Shown here: positions 24,928-33,841 of the stretch, piece by piece
Numbering within the stretch: position 1 is the stretch's first letter
How the letters are laid out: each line of letters begins with the position of its first letter
Assembly (NCBI GenBank): GCA_945871445.1
Contig: CAMBWI010000003.1
Location: 1 to 64,000, forward strand
DNA: 64,000 bases
Reading direction: 5' to 3'
Source of the DNA: Singulisphaera sp. GP187
GTDB lineage: Bacteria > Planctomycetota > Phycisphaerae > Phycisphaerales > SM1A02
The notes under the pieces: generated by a model
What the model saw: only the letters and a program-made list of their open reading frames with translations
Told to the model about the DNA's origin: nothing
The model's database searches: none
Program-made: the position numbers and the translations under genes

Positions 24928-25731
24928 CTATCTCGGGTCATATGCAGAATCGTCATTGCTGAGAAAGCCGTTCGACGGCCATGCAAGTGGCGTCTGCAAG
25001 TATGCGAATGGTTCGTTGATACTTGTCGATGCATGCATTCCTTTGCATTGTTGGCAAACGCCTCGAACATGTCCATCAAGCCATGCAACATTCGTACAAC
25101 CTTGATGGCGGAACGCTTGTGCACCCGAATACACAATGCCCAAGTCCATCTCGATCGACGCACTTGGTGCGCGCATAAATTTATTCGCACCACCTTGCCA
25201 ACCGCCGTCGCCAAAGAGCGCGGTTTCCGCAGGTCGATTGTGCTGACTGACAGTCAAGCCGTGCCGAGCATTTTTCCAACCGCTCAACACTTGACCGTTT
25301 TCTCCCATCGATGGCCATGAACCTTCTGCGCCGATGAATGTGGTGTTGTAATTGAACCCTGTGTATGGATCCGCACCGAACGTGCTTGATCCAATAAATG
25401 AGGGACATTGCTGAACTTGAAACGGATGATCGGTGAAAGACCATAATGGTCCTGGACGCACTTCGCCATTTGGTTCTTGCACGAAGTCCCACGCAACAGT
25501 GCGAACACCTGATGGTGTCATTTCAAAAAGTATCGCTGGCGGAAAGACTCCTCGAAAAACATTTGAGTATGACTGCGCTGCAATTGAAAGTTGTCGAAGC
25601 CTTGTCGCACATTCGATACTTCGACTGCTCTCGCGCACACTCTTCAATCCAGGCATAGCAAGCGAAATGAGAAGTGTCAGTACGCCCATCGTGACCAACA
25701 CTTCAACAAGTGTGAATGCTCGCCGCAACAT
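24928..25731 (-). CDS. Pseudopilin (type II secretion-like, H-X9-DG type)
   Basis: At 267 residues, the N-terminus RRAFTLVEVLVTMGVLTLLISLAMP is a class III prepilin signal: short basic leader, cleavage before F, Glu at +5, and a hydrophobic helix. The rest is the large beta-rich domain found in PVC pseudopilins, with TALFGDGGWQGGAN and a late HQGCTNVAWLDGHVRG segment matching the H-X9-DG idea. In these organisms such proteins are numerous and of unknown function. The start codon directly follows the stop of the upstream surface-protein gene, which implies coupling. So it is expected to be under the same cobalamin riboswitch. Confidence 0.85.
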   Translation of the reverse strand: MLRRAFTLVEVLVTMGVLTLLISLAMPGLKSVRESSRSIECATRLRQLSIAAQSYSNVFRGVFPPAILFEMTPSGVRTVAWDFVQEPNGEVRPGPLWSFTDHPFQVQQCPSFIGSSTFGADPYTGFNYNTTFIGAEGSWPSMGENGQVLSGWKNARHGLTVSQHNRPAETALFGDGGWQGGANKFMRAPSASIEMDLGIVYSGAQAFRHQGCTNVAWLDGHVRGVCQQCKGMHASTSINEPFAYLQTPLAWPSNGFLSNDDSAYDPR

Positions 25732-26652
25732 TCAGCCGTTCCATCCAGCCAAGACGGCGGCAAGATCCGAACCATTGACGATCCCATTCCCATCGATATC
25801 AGCCCCAGAAGATGCCGTGCCAAATGCGGAAAGAACAATCGCAAGATCCGCGCCATTGATAAGACCATTTCCATCGATATCTGCTGGATTTCCAGTGGTG
25901 TGAACGCGTGCGACAGCATCGATTTCCACATTCGGATGAAAACCCGTAGGCACCAGAATCCGAACCGCAATTGCTTGCGTCAATCCGACACTTGCAAGAT
26001 CAACACCTGCGCCTCCAGCTGAGCCGTCATAGATATCCACAAGTTCGTCGTAAGTTTTTCCTGAGAGGGACGCTGCGGTCCAAGCGGGATCTACGGGAGT
26101 ATTGGGATCAGTCGCAATCACGCCGTTTGTTTGAGAATATGGGGGCGCATCGACCCAACCCATCGTGGGGCAGAGTCCATCGGCCAATACATTTTCAATC
26201 GTGATCCACGTCACTCCATCTGCAGTGACTTGAATCCTTCCACCATCAGCAGCGAGCGCACCAACAACTCCGCTTGGAAATGCGGCATCAGTAAAAAACG
26301 AATTCCCAAACACGATGAAGTCAATTCCAAATGGGTTCATCGCGTCATCGCGCAGCGGTGGATCGAAACCGAGAGTGAGTTGCCCACCAGCTCCAATCGA
26401 AACGATTTCATTTGTGCCGAAACACGGATGAAATGGAGTGACGACTCCTGGAGCAATTCCCTCTCCCGTAAATCTTTCAGGAGGTCCAAGAGCGACAAGC
26501 GGATTTGTAAAACCATTCGCAGGATTCGAACCTGCGACATACGAAAGAACGGTCGTTGCAAAGTCGTTCGCGAGTGCGGGCAAAGTGAAGAATACGATTA
26601 TGACAGCCATCGCAATTGCGATACGAGAGAAGGCACGATGCATGGTTGACAT
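25732..26652 (-). CDS. Exported surface protein with dockerin-like tail, under a cobalamin riboswitch
   Basis: This 306-residue protein begins with a signal peptide (RIAIAMAVIIVFFTLPALA). The body has FGIDFIVFGNSFFTD, GGRIQVTADGVTWITIEN, and ILVPTGFHPNVEIDAVARV, suggesting a secreted beta-sandwich. The C-terminal 50 residues hold two dockerin-like loops, DIDGNGLINGADLAIVL and DIDGNGIVNGSDLAAVL, and end in AGWNG. No enzyme motif is visible. A clear cobalamin aptamer about 60 nt upstream on the same strand indicates it is made when B12 is scarce, so a role in capturing or uptake of corrinoids at the cell surface is the best inference. The first ATG (26652) or the third codon after it (26643) starts it; there is no Shine-Dalgarno sequence. 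Confidence 0.8.
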   Translation of the reverse strand: MSTMHRAFSRIAIAMAVIIVFFTLPALANDFATTVLSYVAGSNPANGFTNPLVALGPPERFTGEGIAPGVVTPFHPCFGTNEIVSIGAGGQLTLGFDPPLRDDAMNPFGIDFIVFGNSFFTDAAFPSGVVGALAADGGRIQVTADGVTWITIENVLADGLCPTMGWVDAPPYSQTNGVIATDPNTPVDPAWTAASLSGKTYDELVDIYDGSAGGAGVDLASVGLTQAIAVRILVPTGFHPNVEIDAVARVHTTGNPADIDGNGLINGADLAIVLSAFGTASSGADIDGNGIVNGSDLAAVLAGWNG

Positions 26653-26714
26653 GTTGAATTGTTTGGATCAGGCGTGACGCACTGTGATCCCTAATCGCGA
26701 GGGGACAGCGCAAA

Positions 26715-26895
26715 GTGAATGCAGGTCTTCCGGCTTCGGGCACTCGAACCAGCCTTCCCAGATAATTGCAAGTGCAATATCCAGTGGCGTCTCTGGTTCG
26801 GGCTGGGGAGGAAGATCCTCCACCCGTTACGGCGGCGCGTCCGTGGCGGATTTTCACCGCCTTCCCTCGCAGAATGGGTGGCGCCAGCCATCCAC
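26715..26895 (-). ncRNA. Cobalamin riboswitch
   Basis: Read on the minus strand, the classic order is present: GGCGCCACCC, then GAGGGAAGGCGGTGAAAATC, CCGCCACGGACGCGCCGCC, and GTAACGG. Next come GACGCCACTG, CTGGGAAGGC, and finally AGTGCCCGAAGCCGGAAGAC. These are the core segments of the adenosylcobalamin-type aptamer. A short hairpin (GGATCA/TGATCC arms) lies between the aptamer and the ATG of the surface-protein gene, without a U-run. Control is therefore more likely at translation than by termination. Expected effect: the genes 25732-26652, 24928-25731 and 24677-24898 are off when cobalamin is plentiful. Confidence 0.92.
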
Positions 26896-27062
26896 TTTGC
26901 GCCTCGGCTCACGAGTGCCGAGAATCATTCACAGTTACAAGATACCAAATTTAGAGTCTGTGATCATTGCACGGAGTGGGCGAATGCGCTACTTTTACCC
27001 ATTCCCATGTTTCGATCGAGCCGTAGGCTCGTTTCATCAAGAATGTCAGGAGCAGAATTCAA

Positions 27063-29408
27063 TTGTTTGACTACTTACTTCGTTCCTTCTCGATCTTTTC
27101 AGTTCTTCTCGCCGTCACTTTGACGGCGACGTCAGCGCTGGCAAGCTACACAATTGGTGCCGATGATCCGACGGACCCTCCAGCAGAGGAACCAACAGAT
27201 CCTCCAGCAGAGGAACCAACAGATCCATCAGCAGAGGAACCAACAGATCCATCAGCAGAGCCAATGCCAGAAGCTGCGAGTGGTGCATCGGCCGAAACCG
27301 ACCCCTTGGCTCCATTTGTAGCAACCGCTGCCCAGGCACGCGATCTTGATCTGGCATTGCATTACGTCTTGATTGGAAATGCGGATATGGCGAAGGCTTC
27401 AATTCAAGCACTCTTTAATTCTGGAATCACCGATGAACAGATCGCTCAATTGGTCGATGAGAAGGGGATTCGCGAGAAGTTAGAACGATCATTAACCCGT
27501 GGTCGAGGAATGGATGGCGCCGCCGAATTGATCGCTGAACTCGAATCTCGATTTCTTGCGGGAACTCGTTTAACAAGTCGCAATGCACTGCGCATTGAGG
27601 AAGCAGTTCAAGGTCTTGGTGGGTCTATGCGACAAGAGATGGTTTCGCGACAGCGTCTCTTGGCAGCTGGAGCGTTTGCAGTTCCCGCTTTGCTCAAGGC
27701 GCTCGAAGATGCAAAGAATCTCAAGCTCGCAAATGCAGCGCGCTCTATGCTGATTGAAATCAAACGGCTTGCTGTTGATCCTCTTTGTGCTGCGTTGCCA
27801 GAACTCGATCCAAGCAACCAACGAAAAGTATGTGATGTTTTAGCCGAGATTGGCTACCCAAGCAGTCAGGCGTGCATCTTTGGGCTTGCAACCGATCCTA
27901 AAACTACTCCAGATGTTCGAGCGGCTGCTCTGCGTGCATATGCTCGACTTGGTGGAACTTCTCAAGATGCAGCGAGTCAATACACAGCCTTGGCAAGGCG
28001 TTACTTTGACCAATCTCCATCGCTCATTCCATATCCAAGTGATCCTGAAAATGTGGTGTGGAGTTACGACAATCGAAATGGACTGGCAGGAGTTGGGATT
28101 CCCACAGCCGTCTACTGCGAGACAATGGCGATTCACTCTGCGACGGAAGCTCTTCGCCGCGACGCTACTTCTGAATTAGCGCTTGCGATTTATGTCGCAG
28201 CAGATCTTCGTCGGTCGGTGTTTATGCGTTTGTTGAACATCGGTGATTCATCAGAATCAAACGAAGGTTCTCTTCTATCAAGTCGATACAGCGCTGAATT
28301 CTTTGCAACAGCCAGTGGAGCACGCATCGCACAAATGGCTTTAGGATTTGCGATTGACGCAAATGATGTCTTGCTTGCTCGCGAATGCATTCGCGTTCTC
28401 GCGGCGAATGGAAATGCGTCAGCATTGGTCTCACCGATGAGTGGTCGTTCGCCACTTGTTGAATGTCTCCTCTTTGCCGATCGTCGAGTTCGCTTTGAGG
28501 CGGCAGTTGTCTTGGCGAAATCCCTTCCAAATACTACGTTTCAACAAGACATCCTTGTCGTTCCTGTACTCGCTTCCATGCTTCAATCGGTGGGAATGAC
28601 TGGCGCGGTCATCGCTACAACAGAGGAAGACCGCCAATCACTCGCAATGCGAATGAATAGCGCGGGAGTGGGCAAGGTAGTGACTGGATCATCTCTCAGC
28701 GAGATCGACGGAAAGTTGCCGCCGGGCCAAATACTCGACCTCGTCGTTGTTCAAGGGGCGCGTTCTTCTGTAGGTGATGCAATTCAAGCAATTCGCCTTT
28801 CACGATCATCAGCAACATCACCGATTGTGGTGATGACCAACGGAACCGACGCGGCGACATTCTCTCTTGAATATGAAAATGATTCCCGCATTTCTGTCTT
28901 CTTGTCAAGCGCAACTGACGAGCAATTCCTCGCAGCGCTCGAATCCGCCAGTGGCGCAGCAGGAGGCATCGCAATTTCCACAGATGAATCAGCACAATAC
29001 ATTGATGAATCACTCGCAGTGCTTCGAATGATCGCAGAGTCATCAAGCCCAATCTTTGATATTCGGGATGCAGAAGCAAGTTTGGTTGCTGCGCTCTCAA
29101 CTTCAAGCGGATCGGTCAAGGCATCGGTTGCAGGTGTTCTGGCTCTTTTGCTGAGTGAAACTGCGCAACGCGTTCTGATGGATTCCGCTTTGTCAGCAAC
29201 AAGCGAAGATCAGGCGATGCTCTTCATGAGTGTCGCAACAAGTGCACGAAAGTTTGGCAATTTGTTGCAGCCACACCAGATCGAATCACTTCGATCTCTG
29301 ATTCAGACTACTTCTGGTTCAACGGCAAATGCAGCGGGACAAGCCTTTGGTGCGCTTGGCCTTCCAACATCCGAGGTTATAAAGTTGATTCTTGCTCCGA
29401 AGGAGTAA
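27063..29408 (+). CDS. Exported HEAT-repeat-like protein with Pro-Thr-Asp linker
   Basis: A 781-residue protein with a signal peptide (LLRSFSIFSVLLAVTLTATSALA). A linker of four near-identical 8-residue units built on EEPTDPPA follows. The middle consists of alpha-helical HEAT/Armadillo-like repeats (AAGAFAVPALLKALEDAKNLKLANAARSMLIEI, then ALPELDPSNQRKVCDVLAEIG and further). Near residue 560 a segment (LDLVVVQGARSSVGDAIQAIRLSRSSATSPIVVMTNG) reads like a CheY-type receiver strand-helix pattern, but the phospho-Asp is not clear. No enzyme motif is found. The TTG start at 27063 is supported by AGGAG 10 nt upstream. It probably acts as an envelope scaffold. Confidence 0.7.
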   Translation: MFDYLLRSFSIFSVLLAVTLTATSALASYTIGADDPTDPPAEEPTDPPAEEPTDPSAEEPTDPSAEPMPEAASGASAETDPLAPFVATAAQARDLDLALHYVLIGNADMAKASIQALFNSGITDEQIAQLVDEKGIREKLERSLTRGRGMDGAAELIAELESRFLAGTRLTSRNALRIEEAVQGLGGSMRQEMVSRQRLLAAGAFAVPALLKALEDAKNLKLANAARSMLIEIKRLAVDPLCAALPELDPSNQRKVCDVLAEIGYPSSQACIFGLATDPKTTPDVRAAALRAYARLGGTSQDAASQYTALARRYFDQSPSLIPYPSDPENVVWSYDNRNGLAGVGIPTAVYCETMAIHSATEALRRDATSELALAIYVAADLRRSVFMRLLNIGDSSESNEGSLLSSRYSAEFFATASGARIAQMALGFAIDANDVLLARECIRVLAANGNASALVSPMSGRSPLVECLLFADRRVRFEAAVVLAKSLPNTTFQQDILVVPVLASMLQSVGMTGAVIATTEEDRQSLAMRMNSAGVGKVVTGSSLSEIDGKLPPGQILDLVVVQGARSSVGDAIQAIRLSRSSATSPIVVMTNGTDAATFSLEYENDSRISVFLSSATDEQFLAALESASGAAGGIAISTDESAQYIDESLAVLRMIAESSSPIFDIRDAEASLVAALSTSSGSVKASVAGVLALLLSETAQRVLMDSALSATSEDQAMLFMSVATSARKFGNLLQPHQIESLRSLIQTTSGSTANAAGQAFGALGLPTSEVIKLILAPKE

Positions 29409-29455
29409 TAAGTCTTGCGCATGCAAGCAGTGAAAACTTCTCAGGTATAGCAATC

Positions 29456-29491
29456 TGTGTAACGCAATCGACTTCGTTACACTTCGTTTTG
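29456..29491 (+). terminator. Possible terminator after the HEAT-repeat gene
   Basis: Arms around GTAACG and CGTTAC form a stem of about 7-8 bp with a 10-nt loop, followed by a T-rich stretch containing TTTT. It lies between the HEAT-repeat gene and tRNA-Thr. The T-run is weak and the ends are approximate. Confidence 0.4.
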
Positions 29492-29508
29492 GTTTGCATC
29501 GCAGTTAC

Positions 29509-29580
29509 GCCACCCTAGCTCAGTGGTAGAGCAATGCTTTCGTAAAGCATAGGTCGTGGGTTCGAGTCCCATGGGTGGCT
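29509..29580 (+). tRNA. tRNA-Thr (anticodon CGT)
   Basis: A 72-nt cloverleaf with acceptor GCCACCC/GGGTGGC and discriminator T. The anticodon stem ATGCT/AGCAT encloses TTCGTAA, giving anticodon CGT (reads ACG). The T-loop is GGTTCGAGTCC. CCA is not encoded. Confidence 0.96.
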
Positions 29581-29628
29581 TTTCCATTTGTCCCTGCGCT
29601 TTGAACGCAACCAGCTCGCTCTGCAAGC

Positions 29629-30804
29629 TTATGAAGAGGATCGTTCGATACCAGCGCGCGCGAGAACGATTTCAAGTGCTTGACAGACTTGCCCGACTTC
29701 GCGTGCGCGCATGGATGTATACATCGGCAGAGTCAGCATGCGATCACCGATTGATTCTGCAGTTGGGCAATCTCCAATCTTGGTACCGAACATTTTCTGT
29801 ACATGTGGCAGCAAATGTGATGGGGGATAGTGATTCGCAGCGCCGATGTCGTGTCGATGCAATCCGTCAATAAGCGCATCGCGGTCGTGAGCACCAAATC
29901 GATCAGAAAGTCGAACCCAAAAAAGTGGCCAGCATATTTGCGAATTTTCCAGCACATTTGGCAGGATTAAATCTGGATGTCCGCCCAGGGCACGCGTGTA
30001 TGCCGCTGCAATTTCCAGTCGCTGCGAACGAATTTCGTCCAAGCGTCGCAACTGGCTCGAAGCGAGTGCGGCCAATGGTTCGGCGAGCCGAGCGTCATAT
30101 CCCATACCCGAAAATGCCATAAGCATTCCAAGATCCTGCGACTGATTCGGAAAACTCTGACGATCCACACGCCCTTGATTCCGAAGTGCGCGACACGCTG
30201 CAGCAAGCCGATCGTCATGAGTCACAATCGCTCCACCTTCGCCGGAGGCGATCGGTCGATTGGGTCCAAATCCAAAGACACTCAGTCTGCCAAATTTTCC
30301 AACATTATCACTGCCAATTGTTGATCCAAGCCCTTCAGCTGCATGTTCGACCATTGGAATTTCAAAGCGTGAGCAAAATGCGATGAGTTCTGGCAATCCA
30401 GCTGGATTGCCCAAAACTGGAACGCCGATGACAGCGCGTGTCTTGGCCGAAACTTTCGATTCAGCATGCACAACATTCATATTCAATGTTCGAGCATCGC
30501 AGTCGACGAAGATTGGAGTTGCTCCCACCGAGATAACAGAATTCACATTCGAAGAAAATGAAAGTGATGGCACGAGCACTTCATCGCCAATGCCAATTCC
30601 AAGCGCACGAAGGCAGATTTCCATTCCAGCTCCTGCACTCGATACACCGATGGCGAATGGCCGTCGAACAACAGATGCCAAATGAGCTTCGAATTCCAAA
30701 AGTGCGCTGCCCATAGTCAGGCGTGCTCCTTGGAGCGTCGCAAGTACGGCTTCACGGTCTGCGTCAGTCAGGTCTGGTTTTCCAAGTGGGATGTCGTATT
30801 TCAT
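29629..30804 (-). CDS. DegT/DnrJ/EryC1-family protein lacking the PLP lysine
   Basis: This 391-residue protein has the full-length fold of sugar aminotransferases: IPLGKPDLTDADREAVLATL at the start, then VPSLSFSSNVNSVISVGATPIFVDCD, and GEGGAIVTHDDRLA. In active members an Asp in V-E-D-A-A contacts the PLP ring nitrogen and a Lys in P-x-K-x(5-7)-G-E-G-G forms the Schiff base. Here the first reads VEHAAEGLGS with His at residue 154. The second reads GPNRPIASGEGG with Arg at residue 183. Both changes are clear in the DNA. It may be a non-PLP or regulatory homologue. Its ATG overlaps the stop of the upstream HEAT gene as ATGA. Confidence 0.85.
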   Translation of the reverse strand: MKYDIPLGKPDLTDADREAVLATLQGARLTMGSALLEFEAHLASVVRRPFAIGVSSAGAGMEICLRALGIGIGDEVLVPSLSFSSNVNSVISVGATPIFVDCDARTLNMNVVHAESKVSAKTRAVIGVPVLGNPAGLPELIAFCSRFEIPMVEHAAEGLGSTIGSDNVGKFGRLSVFGFGPNRPIASGEGGAIVTHDDRLAAACRALRNQGRVDRQSFPNQSQDLGMLMAFSGMGYDARLAEPLAALASSQLRRLDEIRSQRLEIAAAYTRALGGHPDLILPNVLENSQICWPLFWVRLSDRFGAHDRDALIDGLHRHDIGAANHYPPSHLLPHVQKMFGTKIGDCPTAESIGDRMLTLPMYTSMRAREVGQVCQALEIVLARAGIERSSS

Positions 30805-32351
30805 TTGCCTTCAATTTGTGTAAGTGCTTGGTCTGCTTTGCCGCTGTGTCGAGCAAAGAGCCAAGCCGCTTGCACAAGGAGTGTTGGGTCCAGATCACCG
30901 CCGCCCGCAGCAACAATCCCGAGTTCTCGCAAAAGGTTTGGATCCAAAGTTGGTTTTCCGCGAGCGATTGCGAGGATCGCCAATGCATCACCTCGGCGAG
31001 AGAGCGATCCGCGAACGCGTTCGGCGACAGCTGCTGCTTCGGGTGTCGCAGCATTGCAAAGAGCAAGAATCAAAATTTCCTGAAGTTGTCGCTCACTCTC
31101 GGACAACTGGATGAGATTTTCAATCGCTCCAGTATCGGACAATGCCAGTCGACTTGCGCAGTCGAGTATGACGCCTGAAAGTGCATTTGTGTTTGGTGGA
31201 GCAGTCAGAAACCAGACGATCAAGTGTTTCCAAACTTGTGACGCAAGCGCAGGGGGGAGAAATGCTGCGCGCTTGATGGCCCATTCGGCACTTGATCGAT
31301 TTGCTCGATCGATCACAACCTCTAATGCAGAGGCAAGTGCGTTTGGATCTCCAGAAGCATTCGCCTCGATCGCGTCGGCGATCGCTTCAACGAGTGGTTC
31401 GCCGTTTCTCAGCGAAGAACCCATGCCGGCCTCAACACCCTTTTCTTGAGACATCAATTGCAGTCCAGCACGAACGAGAGCTGACTGGCTTCGCTCTTGC
31501 GAAGTGTATTTACGCCACTCGACCTGCCCAATTGCTGGGTTTAATGCCAAGGCAGTTCCATTGGCGATCATCTTGGTTGGGGGTGTGTATGAAGGATCCT
31601 GCACAATCTTGACGACAGGAGCAACCGCCGCTCGAATGCAATACAACTGAATAGCTTTGGACAATTCCTGAATAGCCACGTTGCGTATCTCTGGAGATCG
31701 GGTCGCAAGTTGTGCTGCAAAAGTTTTCCAAGCCTCATCGTTGCCAGTTTCAAGCATCAATGCTGCAGCAAGTCCTGCGATCTCATCTGAGGGATCTTTG
31801 ACTGCGTCATCCAGTCTTTTTTTCGAAAACTTTTCTCCTTGGCGGTGCAATTCTGCGTTGAGAACGACCAAATCCAGAATTGGCAATTCTTGTATTTCCA
31901 AAATTTCTCGAATGGTCTCAGGTCGAATGAGTCGAAAGCCAACAGCGTTGCGAATCACAGTTGACTGATCTTCAGCAGAAAGTTGTTTGAGAAGCGCAAG
32001 ATCAATATCGCGTTGTGTGGAGAGTTCTGCCAGCCCAAGAATTCCATCCACTCTCGAACTCCAATTCGAAGAGTTGGTGAGCGACTGAAAGAATGGCCGT
32101 AATGATTGGTCGTTGAGAGTTCGAAGGGAGACAATCAGTGCGTGTTGTTCGCCAGTTTGTGAAGGGGTTATGCAACGCCGCAGCGTCAATACTGCTCCGT
32201 CAAAGTGATCGGTTCGGGTGTACTGTGCAAATGCCGTCGAGCCGCTCAAGCACATTCCAAGCAATATCGGCACGATAAAGAACGGCCGAAAAATTCTGCG
32301 GGATGTTGAACAATCAAATGGCACAACACGAAGTGTAACGAATGAATGCAA
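30801..32351 (-). CDS. Exported alpha-helical (HEAT-like) protein
   Basis: At 516 residues, an N-terminal signal peptide is likely (RRIFRPFFIVPILLGMCLSGSTAFAQ). The rest is predicted to be mostly helical, with repeated 30-40 residue units such as WSSRVDGILGLAELSTQRDIDLALLKQL and EIAGLAAALMLETGNDEAWKTFAAQLA. No catalytic motif is evident. It overlaps the downstream DegT-family gene by ATGA and lies 8 nt after dnaA on the same strand, so the three may be cotranscribed. The frame begins at a TTG (32351); a GTG at 32324 is a good alternative just before the signal peptide. Confidence 0.65.
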   Translation of the reverse strand: MHSFVTLRVVPFDCSTSRRIFRPFFIVPILLGMCLSGSTAFAQYTRTDHFDGAVLTLRRCITPSQTGEQHALIVSLRTLNDQSLRPFFQSLTNSSNWSSRVDGILGLAELSTQRDIDLALLKQLSAEDQSTVIRNAVGFRLIRPETIREILEIQELPILDLVVLNAELHRQGEKFSKKRLDDAVKDPSDEIAGLAAALMLETGNDEAWKTFAAQLATRSPEIRNVAIQELSKAIQLYCIRAAVAPVVKIVQDPSYTPPTKMIANGTALALNPAIGQVEWRKYTSQERSQSALVRAGLQLMSQEKGVEAGMGSSLRNGEPLVEAIADAIEANASGDPNALASALEVVIDRANRSSAEWAIKRAAFLPPALASQVWKHLIVWFLTAPPNTNALSGVILDCASRLALSDTGAIENLIQLSESERQLQEILILALCNAATPEAAAVAERVRGSLSRRGDALAILAIARGKPTLDPNLLRELGIVAAGGGDLDPTLLVQAAWLFARHSGKADQALTQIEGK

Positions 32352-32359
32352 TAACCTGA

Positions 32360-33841
32360 TCAGGCTCGGCCGCGCAGTACTTCGCGCCGAGTTCGTTCAC
32401 TCAGGTCTGCAGCGGTCAGTTGGTCGTTTCGTGTCGAGAGCAACTCTGATCGTTCGATCATGTTTCGAAAGCGAGCGGCAGCGGCGTGAATTGTGGAGTG
32501 ACTCGATCGACCGAGAGCCGTCGCAATTTCTGGGAATGACAATGTGGTCATTTCCCGTGCGAGATGGGCTGCAAGACCGCGAGCGGTCACAACTTTGCGG
32601 TGCCGCCCTATTCCGACGAGGTCCTCGCGTTCAATCCCAGTTGTCGTGCAAACCGCTTGCAAAATCTCAGCGACTCGCACTGGTCGTCCAACGTGGGAAG
32701 TCGTCACTCGTCCCAGTGCGCGTTCGACCAAAATTTGTCCATTTCCCATTTCGATTCCGCCTAAAGAATGCACTGCTGCAATAGTCATCACAGCACCTTC
32801 GATTTCTCGAACACTTGCCCCAGCGCGATCCACCAATGTTTCGATTGCCGCAGGTGGTAATGCAAGTCCACGGCGTAGCGCAAACTGCGTCGCCAAGGCA
32901 ACGCGTGTCGCACGATCTGGATCATCGACTTTCACAACCATCCCAGATAAAAATCTGCTGACGAGCGCAGCACTGAACTTTGCGATCTGTCGAGGATGCG
33001 CATCAGAAGCAAGCACCATTCGCGATCCGTGAAATCCAATCGCATCGATGGTGTGGAGGCACTCGGACTGGGTCGCTGTCTTATTGCCTAAGAAATGAAC
33101 ATCATCAATGACAAGAAGGTCGAGCCTTCGTGTCTTGCGGCGAAATTGTTCGATGTTGTCTTCGCGAATAGCTGCAATAAATTCGTTTGTGAATTGTTCT
33201 CCGGTTGCATATCGCACCTTTGCTTGTGGATTCCGCTCTCGAAAGCGCCTGCAAATGGATTGCAAGAGATGAGACTTTCCCACCCCGCACGATCCATGCA
33301 GGAACAAAAGTCGTAGTGGGTCACCTTCGACTTCGGCAACTTGCCGCGCACTCTCGTATGCCAATCGGTTTGGTGCGGCGACAAGAAAATCGTCGAATCG
33401 CTTCCAGCCAACGCCAGAATCCTCTCGCCGTATGAATTGCGATGTGTTTCGTGCAGTCGTTGTTGGCATTTTGCGATGAGTTTGGCTTTTGAAAGTCTCT
33501 GCGCATTGGACATCTTCGGTCTCCGCGGCGACAGGCTGCTGCTTGGCATTCTGCAGAGTGCTGGGTTGGACGTGCATAACCAACTTTGGTTCATCGGTCA
33601 TCAGTGTTCGAGAAATCTCGAGCAAGTCGAGTCGAAAGTGACGATCGATCCAATCGGCTGCGAATTGTGTTTGAGCCGTTACGCGAATCGCTCCCGAACA
33701 GAGATCGATTTGTGCATTGTCTTGAAACCATAATTCGTATTTTCTCGCTCCGAGTCGTTTTTTCAGTGCGCTACACAGAGCCTGCTTTATGGTGCTGGTC
33801 GAGTCTGGACCGCAATCGACGAAGGCAGAAGTATGGTGCAT
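32360..33841 (-). CDS. dnaA: Chromosomal replication initiator DnaA
   Basis: DnaA binds DnaA boxes and opens the origin. The N-terminal domain (ALCSALKKRLGARKYELWFQDNAQI) is followed by a linker of about 60 residues. The AAA+ domain has Walker A HGSCGVGKSHLLQSI and Walker B LDLLVIDDVHFLGNK. The sensor regions follow, with LVSRFLSGMVVKVDDPD. The C-terminal domain ends with the DnaA signature region ALGRSSHSTIHAAAARF, where the usual D-H-S/T-T-V is replaced by S-H-S-T-I. Walker A has Ser-Cys instead of Gly-Val/Leu. ATG 33841 is preferred, with GGAG 5 nt upstream; the TTG at 33856 is less likely. No dnaN is next to it. Confidence 0.95.
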   Translation of the reverse strand: MHHTSAFVDCGPDSTSTIKQALCSALKKRLGARKYELWFQDNAQIDLCSGAIRVTAQTQFAADWIDRHFRLDLLEISRTLMTDEPKLVMHVQPSTLQNAKQQPVAAETEDVQCAETFKSQTHRKMPTTTARNTSQFIRREDSGVGWKRFDDFLVAAPNRLAYESARQVAEVEGDPLRLLFLHGSCGVGKSHLLQSICRRFRERNPQAKVRYATGEQFTNEFIAAIREDNIEQFRRKTRRLDLLVIDDVHFLGNKTATQSECLHTIDAIGFHGSRMVLASDAHPRQIAKFSAALVSRFLSGMVVKVDDPDRATRVALATQFALRRGLALPPAAIETLVDRAGASVREIEGAVMTIAAVHSLGGIEMGNGQILVERALGRVTTSHVGRPVRVAEILQAVCTTTGIEREDLVGIGRHRKVVTARGLAAHLAREMTTLSFPEIATALGRSSHSTIHAAAARFRNMIERSELLSTRNDQLTAADLSERTRREVLRGRA

